The notes: a model not told the origin generated them from the sequence alone. Shown: positions 25,741 through 35,480, counted from the stretch's first letter. The stretch: 64,000 bases of DNA from Solibacillus isronensis (GCF_900168685.1 NZ_FVZN01000014.1:1426001-1490000), one strand, 5' to 3'. Numbers and translations: made by a program.

Positions 25741-26586
25741 TTATTCAGTTTTAGCTTCGTTTAAAACTTCATTCGGTATATTGATCTCTTTTACTTCATC
25801 AAATTTCGAATAGACAATGTTCGCATCATTTTCAATCGTTGTTTCCTGACCTTCAATATTTGTGATGATTTTCAGATCCATATCCATTTCTTTTATATCA
25901 AACGTATCTTTCGCTACTACAATATTATATTGTGAATCTTCAAATGACATATTTTCAAGAATTTCACCATTCATCTCCACTGATTCACCTAAGCTAGCAC
26001 CCATTTGTGAAAGTATGAACTGCTTGAACTGGTCCCCTTCAATGTTCAGCGTCAACAAATAATTCTCATCATCCTGTTCAAAGCTGAAATCTTCGATAAA
26101 TTGTTCAAGCTGTTCGAGTTGCTCTGACGCATCTGCCTGGGCACCTGTTTGCGCTAAAAGTTGTTCATATTGTTCATCAGGCATTTTCAGCCATTCATTC
26201 GAATCGCCATTATATAAGTAAAAACCGTCTTGTTCCGTCATATACATTTCGATCGGCATTTCCATTTGATCATCGCCCATATCCATCTCAACTGTTCCTT
26301 TTGAATACATCGCCATCGGATTTTGTTGAATATCCATCGCCAAATTTGAGTTGCTTGTCATTTCCATCGTCTGACCATCCATCACGAAGCTCGTCACCTG
26401 ATCCATCTTTGTTTCCGCATGAACACTTTTCAAATTTTGCTGGCGCTGCATGGCATTCTCATATACTTGCTGTAATGTTAAATTGGCTTCGCTATCTGTA
26501 CCTTCAACCGGTTCTGCAGTATCTCCGCATCCTGCAACTAGTGCTATTGATAATGTAGACATCGCGAATAAGTATCGTTTTTTCAA
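25741..26586 (-). CDS. Lipoprotein, DUF6612-like
   Basis: 281 residues starting at TTG with AGGAAGGG about 10 nt upstream. A lipoprotein signal peptide ends at IALVAGCGDT, so Cys20 is the lipidation site. The mature part starts with a heptad-like helix (LQQVYENAMQRQQNLKSVHAE) and continues as alternating beta strands rich in Gln, Glu and Met. This pattern matches DUF6612 / LppX-LolA-like lipoproteins of Bacillales, which may carry hydrophobic ligands (family-level inference). It is monocistronic. Confidence 0.8.
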   Translation of the reverse strand: MKKRYLFAMSTLSIALVAGCGDTAEPVEGTDSEANLTLQQVYENAMQRQQNLKSVHAETKMDQVTSFVMDGQTMEMTSNSNLAMDIQQNPMAMYSKGTVEMDMGDDQMEMPIEMYMTEQDGFYLYNGDSNEWLKMPDEQYEQLLAQTGAQADASEQLEQLEQFIEDFSFEQDDENYLLTLNIEGDQFKQFILSQMGASLGESVEMNGEILENMSFEDSQYNIVVAKDTFDIKEMDMDLKIITNIEGQETTIENDANIVYSKFDEVKEINIPNEVLNEAKTE

Positions 26587-26740
26587 ATGATTTCAACCCT
26601 TCCTAGATAAACTTCTCCTATCCATACCCTAATTTGGTGTATTAATATCTTATATAGGGAAATAAGATTAAATAAATTTTATTATGGATTGAAAAAATTG
26701 TATGGATAGAGTGCATTTTTTTAGAAATGACGGATAAAAT

Positions 26741-26770
26741 AAAAAGTGTCTACAGGCATAGACACTTTTT
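26741..26770 (-). terminator. Terminator of the HEPN-like gene
   Basis: 12-bp perfect stem (AAAAAGTGTCTA with TAGACACTTTTT) with a 6-nt loop and minus-strand TTTTTATTTTAT, just past the stop at 26776. Confidence 0.88.
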
Positions 26771-26775
26771 ATTCT

Positions 26776-27234
26776 TCACCAATTTAACTTAATACCGTAT
26801 TGTTCATTTAAGAACACATGCAATTCCTTGTACGTGCAAAGGGCAATCCCGATGACAATTTCGTTTTCATTCATGTCTTTTTCGATTTTGAGGTTGTTAT
26901 CAAAAATGTGAAAATTCATCGGCAAAGCTTTAATATCTACACTAATATTATGTGCAGCTTTGTTGCGCCAATAATTCAGCAACCATAAGTTTTCGAACAA
27001 TTTTTGTTCAATTAAGCCTAATGCATAAACAGAATATACTTTTGTGCTGTAATTGGAGCTCGCCATCGGGATATAAGTTGTCTGATCCTTGAAGCTTCGT
27101 ACTTTCGGCAGCTTTTCCTGAATCAAATGGTTAATGGCATTTTCACAAAACAGACTAACCGTGACAATATTCGCTAACGGATCCACTGTGCTTGAGATTC
27201 GATCAATAAATTTCTTCGCTACTTCCTGACTCAT
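26776..27234 (-). CDS. Small alpha-helical protein with an Rx4H (HEPN-like) motif
   Basis: About 152 residues; the ATG at 27234 has AAGGAG 7-8 nt upstream, whereas the in-frame ATG at 27267 has no site. No signal peptide. The protein is helical with a conserved-looking centre LWLLNYWRNKAAHNIS (about residue 95) in which R-N-K-A-A-H fits the R-x4-6-H motif of HEPN-fold proteins. HEPN domains occur in RNases of toxin-antitoxin and defence systems but also in harmless regulators and DUF4145/MltR-type proteins. No nucleotidyltransferase or antitoxin partner gene is adjacent, and the gene has its own terminator. Function is unknown. Confidence 0.65.
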   Translation of the reverse strand: MSQEVAKKFIDRISSTVDPLANIVTVSLFCENAINHLIQEKLPKVRSFKDQTTYIPMASSNYSTKVYSVYALGLIEQKLFENLWLLNYWRNKAAHNISVDIKALPMNFHIFDNNLKIEKDMNENEIVIGIALCTYKELHVFLNEQYGIKLNW

Positions 27235-27267
27235 CCCCTCACTCCTTTTAACTTTTTTGGCCGTCAT

Positions 27268-27550
27268 TTTATGTGCTTTAAAATTGTCGGTATCTCAGTT
27301 TGCCCATATCACAAATTCGATATGCCAAACATCCGCTAAGAAAATTTTTGAAATTTTATACGCCTTATTACAAAAATAAAAACACATCATAATTGTATGA
27401 TATGTTTTTGCTACTCGTTATCTAAATGATTATCCAAGCCGGTTACGTGCTTCATTTTACTATTCGTAAGATGACGTTTTTTATACTAATTAAAAACATT
27501 TTCTGTTTCCTTGGTGGATTACAAACAAGATTAAAGTTTCTGCAAATAAA
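27268..27550. other. AT-rich intergenic region
   Basis: Region between the HEPN-like gene and the deoD terminator. It contains no ORF with a convincing ribosome binding site and no recognised RNA; the promoter for the HEPN-like gene must lie here but is not obvious. Confidence 0.4.
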
Positions 27551-27552
27551 AA

Positions 27553-27590
27553 AAGCACTTAATAAGCGCAAGTTGACCTATTAAGTGCTT
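27553..27590 (-). terminator. Terminator of deoD
   Basis: 12-bp perfect stem (AAGCACTTAATA with TATTAAGTGCTT), then TTTTTTTATT on the minus strand, 13 nt after the stop. Confidence 0.9.
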
Positions 27591-27602
27591 ATGATTTTGT
27601 AA

Positions 27603-28310
27603 TTAGTCTTGAATAGCCGCTTCTAACGCAATAACCATCATGTCATTGAACGTAGTTTGACGCTCTTCAGATGAAGTTACTTCACCTGTTAAGATGTGGT
27701 CAGATACTGTTAGTACTGTTAAAGCTTGACGACCGAATTTCGCTGCTAATGTGTATAGTGCTGATGTTTCCATTTCAACAGCTAATACGCCATATTGCGC
27801 TAATTTTTCGTTTTGTGCTTCATCAGAATAGAACATATCCGCAGTGAAGATATTTCCTACACGTACGTTTAAGTTCGCTTCTTTAGCAGCGTTGTAAGCT
27901 TTTAGTAATAGATCGAAGTCTGCAGTTGGTGCATAGTCGATTGTACCGCCGAAAACAACTCGATTCATGTTTGAGTCTGTAGATGATGTTTGTGCAATAA
28001 TAACGTCACGTACTTTCACGTCTTTTTGAATCGCACCACAAGTACCTACACGGATTAGTTTTTGTACACCGTATTCTTGCATTAATTCAGTCGCATAAAT
28101 TGAAATTGAAGGTACACCCATGCCTGTCCCTTGTACAGAAACGCGCTTTCCTTTATACGTACCTGTGTATCCAAGAATATTACGTACTTCGTTATATTGT
28201 ACAACATCTTCTAAAAATGTTTCGGCAATATATTTTGCACGTAATGGATCTCCTGGTAATAATACAATTTCTGCAATGTCGCCTTTTTTGGCATTAATAT
28301 GAACGCTCAT
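27603..28310 (-). CDS. deoD: Purine-nucleoside phosphorylase (DeoD type)
   Basis: 235 residues from the ATG at 28310 ([14 protein letters not shown]), with AGAGG 8 nt upstream; the longer in-frame extension to 28367 lacks a site and is not seen in family members. DeoD is a hexameric cytoplasmic enzyme that cleaves purine (deoxy)nucleosides with phosphate for salvage. Visible motifs are [14 protein letters not shown], the phosphate/nucleoside-binding IRVGTCGAI (about residue 83), [13 protein letters not shown] (about 175) and the catalytic Asp in LTVSDH (about 203). A catabolite-type operator candidate lies just upstream. Confidence 0.97.
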   Translation of the reverse strand: MSVHINAKKGDIAEIVLLPGDPLRAKYIAETFLEDVVQYNEVRNILGYTGTYKGKRVSVQGTGMGVPSISIYATELMQEYGVQKLIRVGTCGAIQKDVKVRDVIIAQTSSTDSNMNRVVFGGTIDYAPTADFDLLLKAYNAAKEANLNVRVGNIFTADMFYSDEAQNEKLAQYGVLAVEMETSALYTLAAKFGRQALTVLTVSDHILTGEVTSSEERQTTFNDMMVIALEAAIQD

Positions 28311-28344
28311 CAAAAAACCTCTTTTCATCATAATTCTTTTAAAT

Positions 28345-28358
28345 TGTAAACGTTTTCG
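28345..28358. promoter_or_regulatory. cre-like (CcpA) operator candidate upstream of deoD
   Basis: TGTAAACGTTTTCG matches the cre consensus TGNAANCGNTNNCA at all fixed positions except the last. It lies about 35 nt upstream of the deoD start, where CcpA could repress. Not proven. Confidence 0.45.
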
Positions 28359-28501
28359 TATAAACATTCAATCGTTAGACGTCTTGCATCACAAAAAAAT
28401 TTGCATAAAAAACAATATTTGGACAAAATAACGATTTTTTTTACGAAAGGCGCATCTAATTTCACTATACCCCATCTGGCGTATTGCATGCAAAACATTG
28501 C

Positions 28502-28726
28502 TTATACTGAAAATTTATTTTCATACAGGTTCCATAATTGGTCAAAGGCACCTATTGTCATATATTCATCGGATTGAAATTCAATATAATTCGTAAGTTC
28601 ATCAAAGCTGTCGGACATTTTTGGAAAAGCGTGATCGAGAAACATACTTTCGGCAAAACGTACCTTTTCGTCCGACCACTCTCCCCCTCGAAATGTTAGT
28701 GCAAAATGATAAAATGATTTTTTCAA
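28502..28726 (-). CDS. yozE: YozE family protein (UPF0346)
   Basis: 74 residues starting at TTG 28726, set by AAAGGAGGGG 5 nt upstream; the open frame continues to 28870 without any ribosome binding site. The product [15 protein letters not shown]...[13 protein letters not shown]...LTNYIEF matches YozE, a small all-helical protein with a SAM-like fold whose function is unknown. It is transcribed divergently from the chemoreceptor gene. About 165 nt separate it from deoD. Confidence 0.88.
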   Translation of the reverse strand: MKKSFYHFALTFRGGEWSDEKVRFAESMFLDHAFPKMSDSFDELTNYIEFQSDEYMTIGAFDQLWNLYENKFSV

Positions 28727-28828
28727 AATTTCCCCTCCTTTATACATTTTTTCACAATATATAGTGTAAATTCCCCATTCTTGTAGTAAAATAGTTAAAT
28801 ATTGATTTTTCAGAAAGTGGTGAATTAT

Positions 28829-30607
28829 TTGCGAAATAGCAAAAAAACTAAACCTAAAAAAGAAAAACAAAGGAAAACTCCTATTAAACCGAAAGCCCTA
28901 CTTCACTTCTTTCACCTAATACGAGGGAAAATATTAATTACTTTCACTATTCTAATGGCAATTATTATCTCTATGCAAATTTTGTCGTATATTAATATAA
29001 CAAACTTGGAAAATAACTTGCGAGAATTTGCAGCAGAAAATTTAAAGCAGCAAATGCATATTAATAATTTAGCTTCCGATATTGCGAAGCTTTCAAGCCA
29101 TGAACAAACTTACTTAATTACAGGCGACGAAAAATTTCTTCAATTATATGAAGAGACAAAGGAACGAATACATACAAATTTAACATCCGTTGAAACGTCA
29201 TTTAAAAATCAGGAGGAAGAGCTTAAAATCGTCGGGTTAATCCAACAGTTTTACGCTAATTATTTATCCTATTCTAAATCGACTATTGAAATCCGTCAAA
29301 AATATGGCTATGAAAATGCCGCTAGACTTTTCGCAAATAGCGGAAGCCAAAACTTCAAAGGTTATATTGATGAAAATACAGGCAAACTGATTCAAATACT
29401 TGAACAGCGCAATGAAAAAACTATTTCAGACTTGGAACAGTTTGCATTCGCCTCTAAAATAATGATTTCTGCCTTAACAGGAGTTGCTGTTATTTTAACA
29501 ATTTCATTAGGTTATATATTATCGAAGTCAATCCGAAGAAATACGAAAAAGATCAACGAATCAATTCTGGATATTGCCCAGGCTGGCGGTGACTTAACAC
29601 GCCGTGTAAACGTTAAAACAAAGGACGAATTTTCTATTATAGGAGATTCCACGAATATTTTAATCGACTCGATTTCTGCATTGGTTAAACGCGTTTCAAA
29701 TCTTGCCGATAATGTATCCGGAAGTTCGCAGGAATTAATGGCCCTTGCAGATGAAAACGCTCGCACAATTGATTTCATTGCTGATTCTACGATGAACATC
29801 GCAAGCGATAGCAGTGAAATTTTAAACAGTATCGGGAGTGCAGGTAATGAAATGCAGAAATTGGAACAATCGATGCATGTATTAGACGAAAAAGCACTAG
29901 AAGTTCAGCAAGCTGCATCTGAAATGAAAGCAGCCGCTCATCAAGGAAGCAGATCGGTAAACCATTCATCAATTGTCATGCTTGAAATTGAGGAAACAAT
30001 GGCAACTACTTCTGACACGGTTGAAAAATTAGGGGAAAAATCAAAAAATATTACTTCGATTATTAGTACAATTACAGCGATTGCCGAACAAACTAACTTA
30101 CTTGCTTTAAATGCGGCAATCGAGGCTGCTCGCGCCGGTGAACATGGACGAGGGTTTGCAGTTGTTGCGGCTGAAGTTCGTAAACTTGCCGAACAATCCC
30201 AAAAGGCAGCAAAAGAAGTTTCGGCAATAGTTGGATCTATTCAAACAGAGGTCAAGTCCATTATCGAGCAAAACCACACAGGGGTAGAAAAAGTAATTCG
30301 TGGTGTGGAAGTGACGAATGAGACGACTCATTCTTTACAAAATATATTACTGCAAACAGAAAGAACATCTGATATTTTAACACAGATGGTTGTTCAGATT
30401 GAACAGACTTTAAATAATAGTCACGGTGTCACAACTTCGTTCGTACATGTTGCCGCAATTGCAGACAATACTGCTGTCAATACGGAACGCAGTGCAGCTG
30501 CCGCATCTAAAGGTTCTGCTTCCATGGAAGAAATCAATGCATCGGCCGTGGAACTGGCTTCACAAGCAGATCACCTGCGAAGTGTTGTCAATGAATTTAA
30601 AATCTAA
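28829..30607 (+). CDS. Methyl-accepting chemotaxis protein with CHASE3-like sensor
   Basis: About 592 residues. I choose TTG at 28829 (GGTG about 6 nt upstream); a TTG at 28802 is also in frame. After a very basic N-terminus comes a membrane helix, then an extracellular helical domain with [20 protein letters not shown], typical of CHASE3. A second membrane helix (about residue 205), a HAMP domain and a long cytoplasmic signalling domain follow. The CheA/CheW-contacting hairpin tip is [20 protein letters not shown]. It should relay a stimulus to CheA. Ligand is unknown. It stands alone with its own terminator. Confidence 0.92.
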   Translation: MRNSKKTKPKKEKQRKTPIKPKALLHFFHLIRGKILITFTILMAIIISMQILSYINITNLENNLREFAAENLKQQMHINNLASDIAKLSSHEQTYLITGDEKFLQLYEETKERIHTNLTSVETSFKNQEEELKIVGLIQQFYANYLSYSKSTIEIRQKYGYENAARLFANSGSQNFKGYIDENTGKLIQILEQRNEKTISDLEQFAFASKIMISALTGVAVILTISLGYILSKSIRRNTKKINESILDIAQAGGDLTRRVNVKTKDEFSIIGDSTNILIDSISALVKRVSNLADNVSGSSQELMALADENARTIDFIADSTMNIASDSSEILNSIGSAGNEMQKLEQSMHVLDEKALEVQQAASEMKAAAHQGSRSVNHSSIVMLEIEETMATTSDTVEKLGEKSKNITSIISTITAIAEQTNLLALNAAIEAARAGEHGRGFAVVAAEVRKLAEQSQKAAKEVSAIVGSIQTEVKSIIEQNHTGVEKVIRGVEVTNETTHSLQNILLQTERTSDILTQMVVQIEQTLNNSHGVTTSFVHVAAIADNTAVNTERSAAAASKGSASMEEINASAVELASQADHLRSVVNEFKI

Positions 30608-30612
30608 TATAA

Positions 30613-30650
30613 AAAAACTCGCTTATGGGATATTCCATAAGCGAGTTTTT
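30613..30650. terminator. Bidirectional terminator between the chemoreceptor gene and msrB
   Basis: 16-bp perfect stem (AAAAACTCGCTTATGG with CCATAAGCGAGTTTTT), 6-nt loop, A/T-rich on both sides. Confidence 0.92.
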
Positions 30651-30651
30651 A

Positions 30652-31080
30652 TTATTCAAACAATGATTTATATTCACCGTAACCTTCTTTTTCAAGGTTC
30701 TCAACCGGAATGAAGCGCAATGCTGCTGAATTGATGCAGTATCGCAATCCGCCCAATTCTTGCGGACCATCCGGAAATACGTGCCCTAAATGGGAATCGG
30801 CTGTTTTACTGCGGACTTCCACACGACGCATACCGTGCGACGTATCAAAATGCTCAGTTACCTCTACTTGTTCAATCGGTTTTGAAAATGATGGCCAGCC
30901 ACACCCTGCATCATATTTGTCTTTTGAGCTGAAAAGAGGCTTTCCTGAAACGATATCCACATAAATACCATCTTCGAAAACGTCATTGTATTCATTGCGG
31001 AATGGAGGTTCCGTTCCTTGGTTTTGTGTAACATGATACTGCATTTCTGTTAACTCTTTTAAACGTTGCTCTTTATTCAT
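30652..31080 (-). CDS. msrB: Peptide-methionine (R)-S-oxide reductase
   Basis: 142 residues. MsrB reduces the R-epimer of methionine sulfoxide in proteins. Family motifs are [27 protein letters not shown] and the catalytic-Cys motif [11 protein letters not shown] (about residue 120). The CxxC pairs of zinc-binding MsrBs are absent, so this is the zinc-free type. The ATG directly follows the msrA stop codon with no gap, and its GGGGGG-containing site lies inside the end of msrA, indicating coupling. It is the last gene of the ypmR-ypmS-msrA-msrB run, as in B. subtilis. Confidence 0.96.
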   Translation of the reverse strand: MNKEQRLKELTEMQYHVTQNQGTEPPFRNEYNDVFEDGIYVDIVSGKPLFSSKDKYDAGCGWPSFSKPIEQVEVTEHFDTSHGMRRVEVRSKTADSHLGHVFPDGPQELGGLRYCINSAALRFIPVENLEKEGYGEYKSLFE

Positions 31081-31608
31081 TTATTTCGCCCCCCAGTATT
31101 TTTCAATAAATCCTGCACGCCCTGAACCAACCGAATAGCGTTCGTAATGTGCCGGGTTCTTCTTATAGTACTGCTGATGATAATCTTCTGCCGCGTAAAA
31201 TGGCTTTGCTTCCAGAATTTTAACGGCAATCGGTGATTTAAATTTTCCGCTTGCCTCCAGTTTGGCCTTGGATAATTCTGCAATCTGCTTTTGGACTTCA
31301 TCATGGTAAAAAATCGCCGTAGTGTATGATTCGCCGCGATCATAAAATTGACCGCCCGCATCTGTAGGATCGATCAGTGTCCAATAAAGTTCAACCAGTT
31401 TTTCGTATGGATAAATTTCAGGATCAAACGTAATTTGTACTGCCTCAAGATGGCCCGTTGTTTCACTGCATACTTGCTCGTATGTCGGGTTTTCAACATG
31501 CCCGCCTGTATAACCGGAAACGACTTCTATAATACCGGGCTGTTGATCAAACGGCTTTACCATACACCAGAAGCAGCCCCCTGCAAATGTCGCTTTTTCA
31601 TATGCCAT
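31081..31608 (-). CDS. msrA: Peptide-methionine (S)-S-oxide reductase
   Basis: 175 residues. MsrA reduces the S-epimer of methionine sulfoxide. The catalytic cysteine is in FAGGCFWCM near residue 13; [16 protein letters not shown](T)FDP and [16 protein letters not shown] follow as usual. The C-terminal resolving region has no further cysteine-rich tail. It starts after AGGAGG and lies 17 nt behind ypmS. It works with MsrB in repair of oxidised proteins. Confidence 0.96.
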   Translation of the reverse strand: MAYEKATFAGGCFWCMVKPFDQQPGIIEVVSGYTGGHVENPTYEQVCSETTGHLEAVQITFDPEIYPYEKLVELYWTLIDPTDAGGQFYDRGESYTTAIFYHDEVQKQIAELSKAKLEASGKFKSPIAVKILEAKPFYAAEDYHQQYYKKNPAHYERYSVGSGRAGFIEKYWGAK

Positions 31609-31625
31609 TAAAATTACCTCCTATT

Positions 31626-32198
31626 TTACTTCGTCTGGTTTGGAATAACTACTTCCAACTCTATTTTATCATTTGGTAAATCAATTTCCTTCGCCCGCAC
31701 TCTGGAACCACTTGCGATATTTATTCGTGACAGATCCACATAAATTTCTTCGTCATTTGGTTTCACCGTAATCCAATTTGGAAAATTAACCGCATCATCA
31801 ATCATTTTCAGGACGGTTTTCGGAGGAATATTTACTTTGCCGACGTGGACAGCTTCTTGACTCAGTGTAATATTACCGTTATTTACAACTGGAATGAAAT
31901 CCATCTGAATCGGCAAATCGATATTAAAAACAGTTAAAGTACTGTATAAATAAATTTTATCATCCACTGTGAGCTCTACCGGAACCGGTGACTGGTTCAT
32001 AGCTTCCGATAAGTATTGTTTTGCAATTGCTTCAAATTCTTTAGCTGTCGTTTCCACAGTCAATATATTGCCCTCAACAGGGAGTGGTGGCTGTCCTGTT
32101 GCTTGTTTAACGTCAGCAGTTATTAAATAGAGCAATGTGGCAAATGTTATGAGTACTGCTCCAGCCAATAATAAAAATGCGACTTTCCATTTGTTCAT
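31626..32198 (-). CDS. ypmS: YpmS family membrane-anchored protein
   Basis: About 190 residues from the ATG at 32198 (GAGGAG 7 nt upstream; the ATG at 32213 lacks one). One N-terminal membrane helix (about residues 6-28) is followed by an extracytoplasmic beta-rich domain with a repeated strand pattern (LPIQMDFIPVVNNGNITL). It matches YpmS / DUF2140. Function is unknown; position beside the lipase-like YpmR is conserved in Bacillales and suggests a shared envelope task. It starts a few bases after ypmR ends. Confidence 0.88.
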   Translation of the reverse strand: MNKWKVAFLLLAGAVLITFATLLYLITADVKQATGQPPLPVEGNILTVETTAKEFEAIAKQYLSEAMNQSPVPVELTVDDKIYLYSTLTVFNIDLPIQMDFIPVVNNGNITLSQEAVHVGKVNIPPKTVLKMIDDAVNFPNWITVKPNDEEIYVDLSRINIASGSRVRAKEIDLPNDKIELEVVIPNQTK

Positions 32199-32202
32199 CT
32201 TC

Positions 32203-33114
32203 TCACTCCTCAAATCCTAATAAACCGTCTGACATCTGCTCAATATCACATTGTTGCATTGTTTCAATGATGCGTTTTGTCATACGATCATATCCTGTGC
32301 TATTCGGATGAAAGAAGTCTACATGATATACCATATCCTCATTTGAGACAAATAAATCCTCTACAGATACGAAACACGCATTTTCATCTGTGGCAGCAAG
32401 CTTTTCGATTTCATCATTCCATTCCGAAATAATCGGATCAAAAGGTGTAATCTCATCGACTACGATTGAAAAGGGATTATAAAATCCAACTAAAATAATT
32501 GGCACATCAGGATTTACTTTACGAATTTCTGCAATGACTTGCTCGTAGCGCTCAGCAAATCGGGGCAATTCTTTATCAAACATAGACTTTTTCATTGAAA
32601 ACAAATTCTTTTTAACTATTTTCATTACATCATTACCGCCAAGCGTAATCGTAATCAGATTTGCTTTTTGCAGTTCCTCTTCATAGTGACCACGTTCTAG
32701 TAGACTTAACAGCTGGTCACTGCGTCTACCATTTTTACCTCGATTATCGAGTTCCACTTCCTCTACCATCGGCCATTTTTCCAGCTCCTGCTGCAGACGT
32801 ATCGTATAGCCATAATCCTGGGTTTCGTCTCCAACACCACGCGTAAGCGAATCACCTAATGCTAAATAAAAAACCGATTGTGCATCTTCTTCCTTACGAT
32901 CAGACCAGTCTAGTTGAAATACATCATTTATAATATCAAAAAAGCTCGTATTAATTGTTTCTTCGTTTTCTGCTTCTTCTTCTGATATGGACAAATCATT
33001 ATTCTCATTGGATGAATTGTCGGATTGTTGTGCTTCTTCTATTTTTGGGTCAATTGTAACGGAGCATGCGGACAAGAAAATGACAGCTAATGATGTGAGT
33101 ACTAACCGCCACAT
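32203..33114 (-). CDS. ypmR: SGNH/GDSL-family lipoprotein (YpmR-like)
   Basis: 303 residues. The lipoprotein signal ends IFLSACSVT (Cys17). An acidic, Asn/Ser/Glu-rich linker (about residues 25-60) leads to an SGNH hydrolase domain. Block I ALGDSLTRGVGD holds the catalytic Ser (about 93), block III is TLGGNDVMK (about 158), and the Asp/His pair is in VDFFHPNSTGY (about 268). Such enzymes are extracellular lipases/esterases. It is the first gene of the ypmR-ypmS-msrA-msrB operon, starting after AAAGGGGGAAG. Confidence 0.9.
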   Translation of the reverse strand: MWRLVLTSLAVIFLSACSVTIDPKIEEAQQSDNSSNENNDLSISEEEAENEETINTSFFDIINDVFQLDWSDRKEEDAQSVFYLALGDSLTRGVGDETQDYGYTIRLQQELEKWPMVEEVELDNRGKNGRRSDQLLSLLERGHYEEELQKANLITITLGGNDVMKIVKKNLFSMKKSMFDKELPRFAERYEQVIAEIRKVNPDVPIILVGFYNPFSIVVDEITPFDPIISEWNDEIEKLAATDENACFVSVEDLFVSNEDMVYHVDFFHPNSTGYDRMTKRIIETMQQCDIEQMSDGLLGFEE

Positions 33115-33227
33115 GCAACTTCCCCCTTTTTATTTTGTTATTCCATTATAAAATATTTTCCCCACCTTTAGGAATGATTTGCCTATAAAAATAGTGATAT
33201 ATCAGAAAATATTTTTTCATTTTATAA

Positions 33228-33269
33228 AAAAAGTAATTCTAAAGTTTAGATTCTTTAGAATTACTTTTT
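33228..33269 (-). terminator. Terminator of the degV-type gene
   Basis: 17-bp perfect stem (AAAAAGTAATTCTAAAG with CTTTAGAATTACTTTTT), then T-rich minus-strand DNA, immediately beyond the stop. Confidence 0.9.
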
Positions 33270-33271
33270 AA

Positions 33272-34117
33272 CTATTCTGTATAATAAATAAAGCCGATTG
33301 CACCTTCACCTGTATGTGTACTAATAACCGGTGAAGTATAGGCAACTTCAACTTGTCCTGTATAGCCTGTTGCTTTTACCTGTTCGATCAACGGATTCAC
33401 TAATGTATCCATTGCATTCGCATGAGAGATGGCTACACCTGCCACTTTTTTACCTTGAGTATCTTTTTCAAATTCACTCATTAAATATTTCACCACTTGC
33501 TTATAGCTGCGCGGTTTTGCACAAATTGTCACTTCCCCAATATCTAAGTGACCAACTGGCTTAATGTTCAATAAAGAACTTACGACTGCCTTACCTTTTC
33601 CGATTCGGCCGCCTTTTACCATGTTCTCCAATGTGTCCAATGCAACAAAAAGACGTGTGTTTTCACGTACACGATTCACACCTGCAACAATTTCCTCCAC
33701 TGTAGCACCTGCATTACGTAGACGGATTGCTTCACGAAGCTGGAATGCCAACCCAAAAGCAATATAACGCGAATCAATGACAGTTACATCAGAATCAGTC
33801 ATTTGAGAAGCTTGATTGGCTGACTGATATGTACCGCTCATACTCCCTGTCATATGAATTGATATAATTTTTGAACCATCTTTTCCAAGCTCGTCATATA
33901 ATTCTTTAAATACACCAGGAGACGGTTGAGAACTTTTCGGAAGTTCTTTTGCTGTTTTTAATAATTTAATAAATGTATCCGGTTGCAAATTTACACGATC
34001 TGTATACGTTTTATCATCAATTTGAACTGTTAGTGGTACTACATGAATTCCATGTTCCTGAATTTCCGCGTCTGTTAAATCGCAAGTTGAATCTGTTACG
34101 ATATGAATTTGACTCAA
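33272..34117 (-). CDS. DegV family fatty-acid-binding protein
   Basis: About 281 residues. TTG at 34117 (MSQIHIVTDSTCDL) is favoured since AAAGGA lies 9 nt upstream; the GTG at 34126 is almost on top of that site. DegV/FakB proteins bind a fatty acid and present it to the FakA kinase for phospholipid synthesis. Typical features are VTDSTCDLT at the N-terminus, SSQPSPGVFKELY (about residue 60), ISIHMTGSMSGTYQSA (about 88) and KGGRIGKGKAVVSSLLNIKP (about 165). No fakA is in this window. It is monocistronic. Confidence 0.93.
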   Translation of the reverse strand: MSQIHIVTDSTCDLTDAEIQEHGIHVVPLTVQIDDKTYTDRVNLQPDTFIKLLKTAKELPKSSQPSPGVFKELYDELGKDGSKIISIHMTGSMSGTYQSANQASQMTDSDVTVIDSRYIAFGLAFQLREAIRLRNAGATVEEIVAGVNRVRENTRLFVALDTLENMVKGGRIGKGKAVVSSLLNIKPVGHLDIGEVTICAKPRSYKQVVKYLMSEFEKDTQGKKVAGVAISHANAMDTLVNPLIEQVKATGYTGQVEVAYTSPVISTHTGEGAIGFIYYTE

Positions 34118-34314
34118 AGAAAACACATCCTTTTTCTATCTTCCTTACTATTATAAAGAAATCATATTTGTTTACCAATATGACATTTGTCATTGAAGAA
34201 TGACCCAGTTTATCACTATTTTCATATGACATATAGCAGTATAACATCATGACATCCATCTATCACGAATATTTTGAATAAGAATTATACTAATATAAAG
34301 GAGCGTGATGACTC

Positions 34315-34959
34315 ATGCACAATTTAGACGCATTTGACTATAAAAACTGGAAAGAAGAACTTTGGAATGCCATAACGCATGGTATCGGACTTGCCATCAG
34401 CATACCTGCTTGTATACTATTAATTATTCATTCAGCAGTAAACGGCACCGCAGTACATATTACTTCCTATGCTATATTTGGCTCATCTTTGATTTTACTT
34501 TTTTTAATGTCGACATTATTACATAGTGTTCCGGAAAAATATAAACGGTTCTTTTCTATACTGGACCATTCTTCAATATATATATTGATTGCTGGTACTT
34601 ATACCCCGTTTTTACTTGTAGCAATCGGGGGTGTGACGGGCATTGTCATGCTGTGCATTATTTGGTTTATTGCTATATTAGGTGTTGTGTTCAAATGTTT
34701 GTTCATTCATCGATTCGAAAAATTATCATTGATGCTTTATATTTTCATGGGCTGGCTTATCATTTTCGCCATCCAACCATTATATGAATATTTAACGTTT
34801 GATGGTTTTATGCTCATGCTTATTGGCGGGCTGCTATTTACATTTGGTGCAATTTTTTATGCGTGGACACGCCTTCCGTACAATCATGCAATTTGGCATT
34901 TGTTCGTCATTGCAGGCTGTGGATGTATGGTGGCTTGTGTATATATTTATTTAATATAA
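34315..34959 (+). CDS. Hemolysin III / PAQR-family membrane protein (YplQ-like)
   Basis: 214 residues with seven predicted membrane helices. The family's metal-site pattern is visible: an early NAITHGIG with His, LLHSVPEKYKRFFSILDHSSIYILIAGTY (Ser/His/Asp) near residue 68 and NHAIWHLFVIAGC near the C-terminus. PAQR proteins are membrane hydrolase-like; bacterial ones are called hemolysin III but hemolytic activity is rarely shown. AAAGGAG precedes the ATG by about 11 nt. It is next to dfrA/thyA as in B. subtilis. Confidence 0.92.
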   Translation: MHNLDAFDYKNWKEELWNAITHGIGLAISIPACILLIIHSAVNGTAVHITSYAIFGSSLILLFLMSTLLHSVPEKYKRFFSILDHSSIYILIAGTYTPFLLVAIGGVTGIVMLCIIWFIAILGVVFKCLFIHRFEKLSLMLYIFMGWLIIFAIQPLYEYLTFDGFMLMLIGGLLFTFGAIFYAWTRLPYNHAIWHLFVIAGCGCMVACVYIYLI

Positions 34960-34965
34960 AAAGTT

Positions 34966-35000
34966 AAGGACCTGCTGAAAAATTGATTCAGCAAGTCCTT
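34966..35000. terminator. Bidirectional terminator between the hemolysin III-type gene and dfrA
   Basis: 14-bp stem with one mismatch (AAGGACCTGCTGAA with TTCAGCAAGTCCTT), followed by TTTTT on the plus strand and A-rich DNA on the other side. Confidence 0.85.
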
Positions 35001-35009
35001 TTTTAACAG

Positions 35010-35480
35010 CTATTTTTCATAAATACAGTACTGGAACGTATATCCGTCTTCTGCCTCGATTGGCTCGAGACATGAGACCTTCTTCCAGTCATCATATGAT
35101 GGGAAATAAGTGTCCCCTTTAAAACTATGGTTGATGAACGTAATATATAAACGATCGGCAATCGTCATCGACTGCTCAAATATTTGAGCACCACCAATGA
35201 TCATCACTTCTTTTTCCCCTTCAACAAGCGCCAAAGCTTCTTCCAGGCTTCGTACCACTTCAATTCCTTCTGCTGTAAAGTCTTCATTTCTTGTAATGAC
35301 AATATTTCGGCGTCCCGGCAAAGGTCGTCCAATTGAATCGTATGTTTTACGGCCCATAATCATCGGTTTGCCCATTGTCATTTCTTTAAAATATTTCAAA
35401 TCACCCGGTAAATACCACGGCAGATTATTTTGATAGCCAATGACCCGGTTTTCATCATGCGCAACGATTAATGAAATCAT
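35010..35480 (-). CDS. dfrA: Dihydrofolate reductase
   Basis: 156 residues. Reduces dihydrofolate to tetrahydrofolate with NADPH, restoring the cofactor consumed by thymidylate synthase. The N-terminal MISLIVAHDENRVIGYQNNLPWYLPGDL contains the Met20-type loop and the catalytic acid in the GDLKYFKEMT helix. MGRKTYDSIGRPLPGRRNIV binds NADPH, and MIIGGAQIFEQ is the second cofactor motif. It lies 12 nt downstream of thyA, so the pair is one operon. It starts after GAGGGGG. Confidence 0.97.
   Translation of the reverse strand: MISLIVAHDENRVIGYQNNLPWYLPGDLKYFKEMTMGKPMIMGRKTYDSIGRPLPGRRNIVITRNEDFTAEGIEVVRSLEEALALVEGEKEVMIIGGAQIFEQSMTIADRLYITFINHSFKGDTYFPSYDDWKKVSCLEPIEAEDGYTFQYCIYEK

Noticed and set aside
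31077-31361. 94-codon minus-strand ORF
   Set aside because: Overlaps msrA in another frame; msrA has all catalytic motifs and strong homology.
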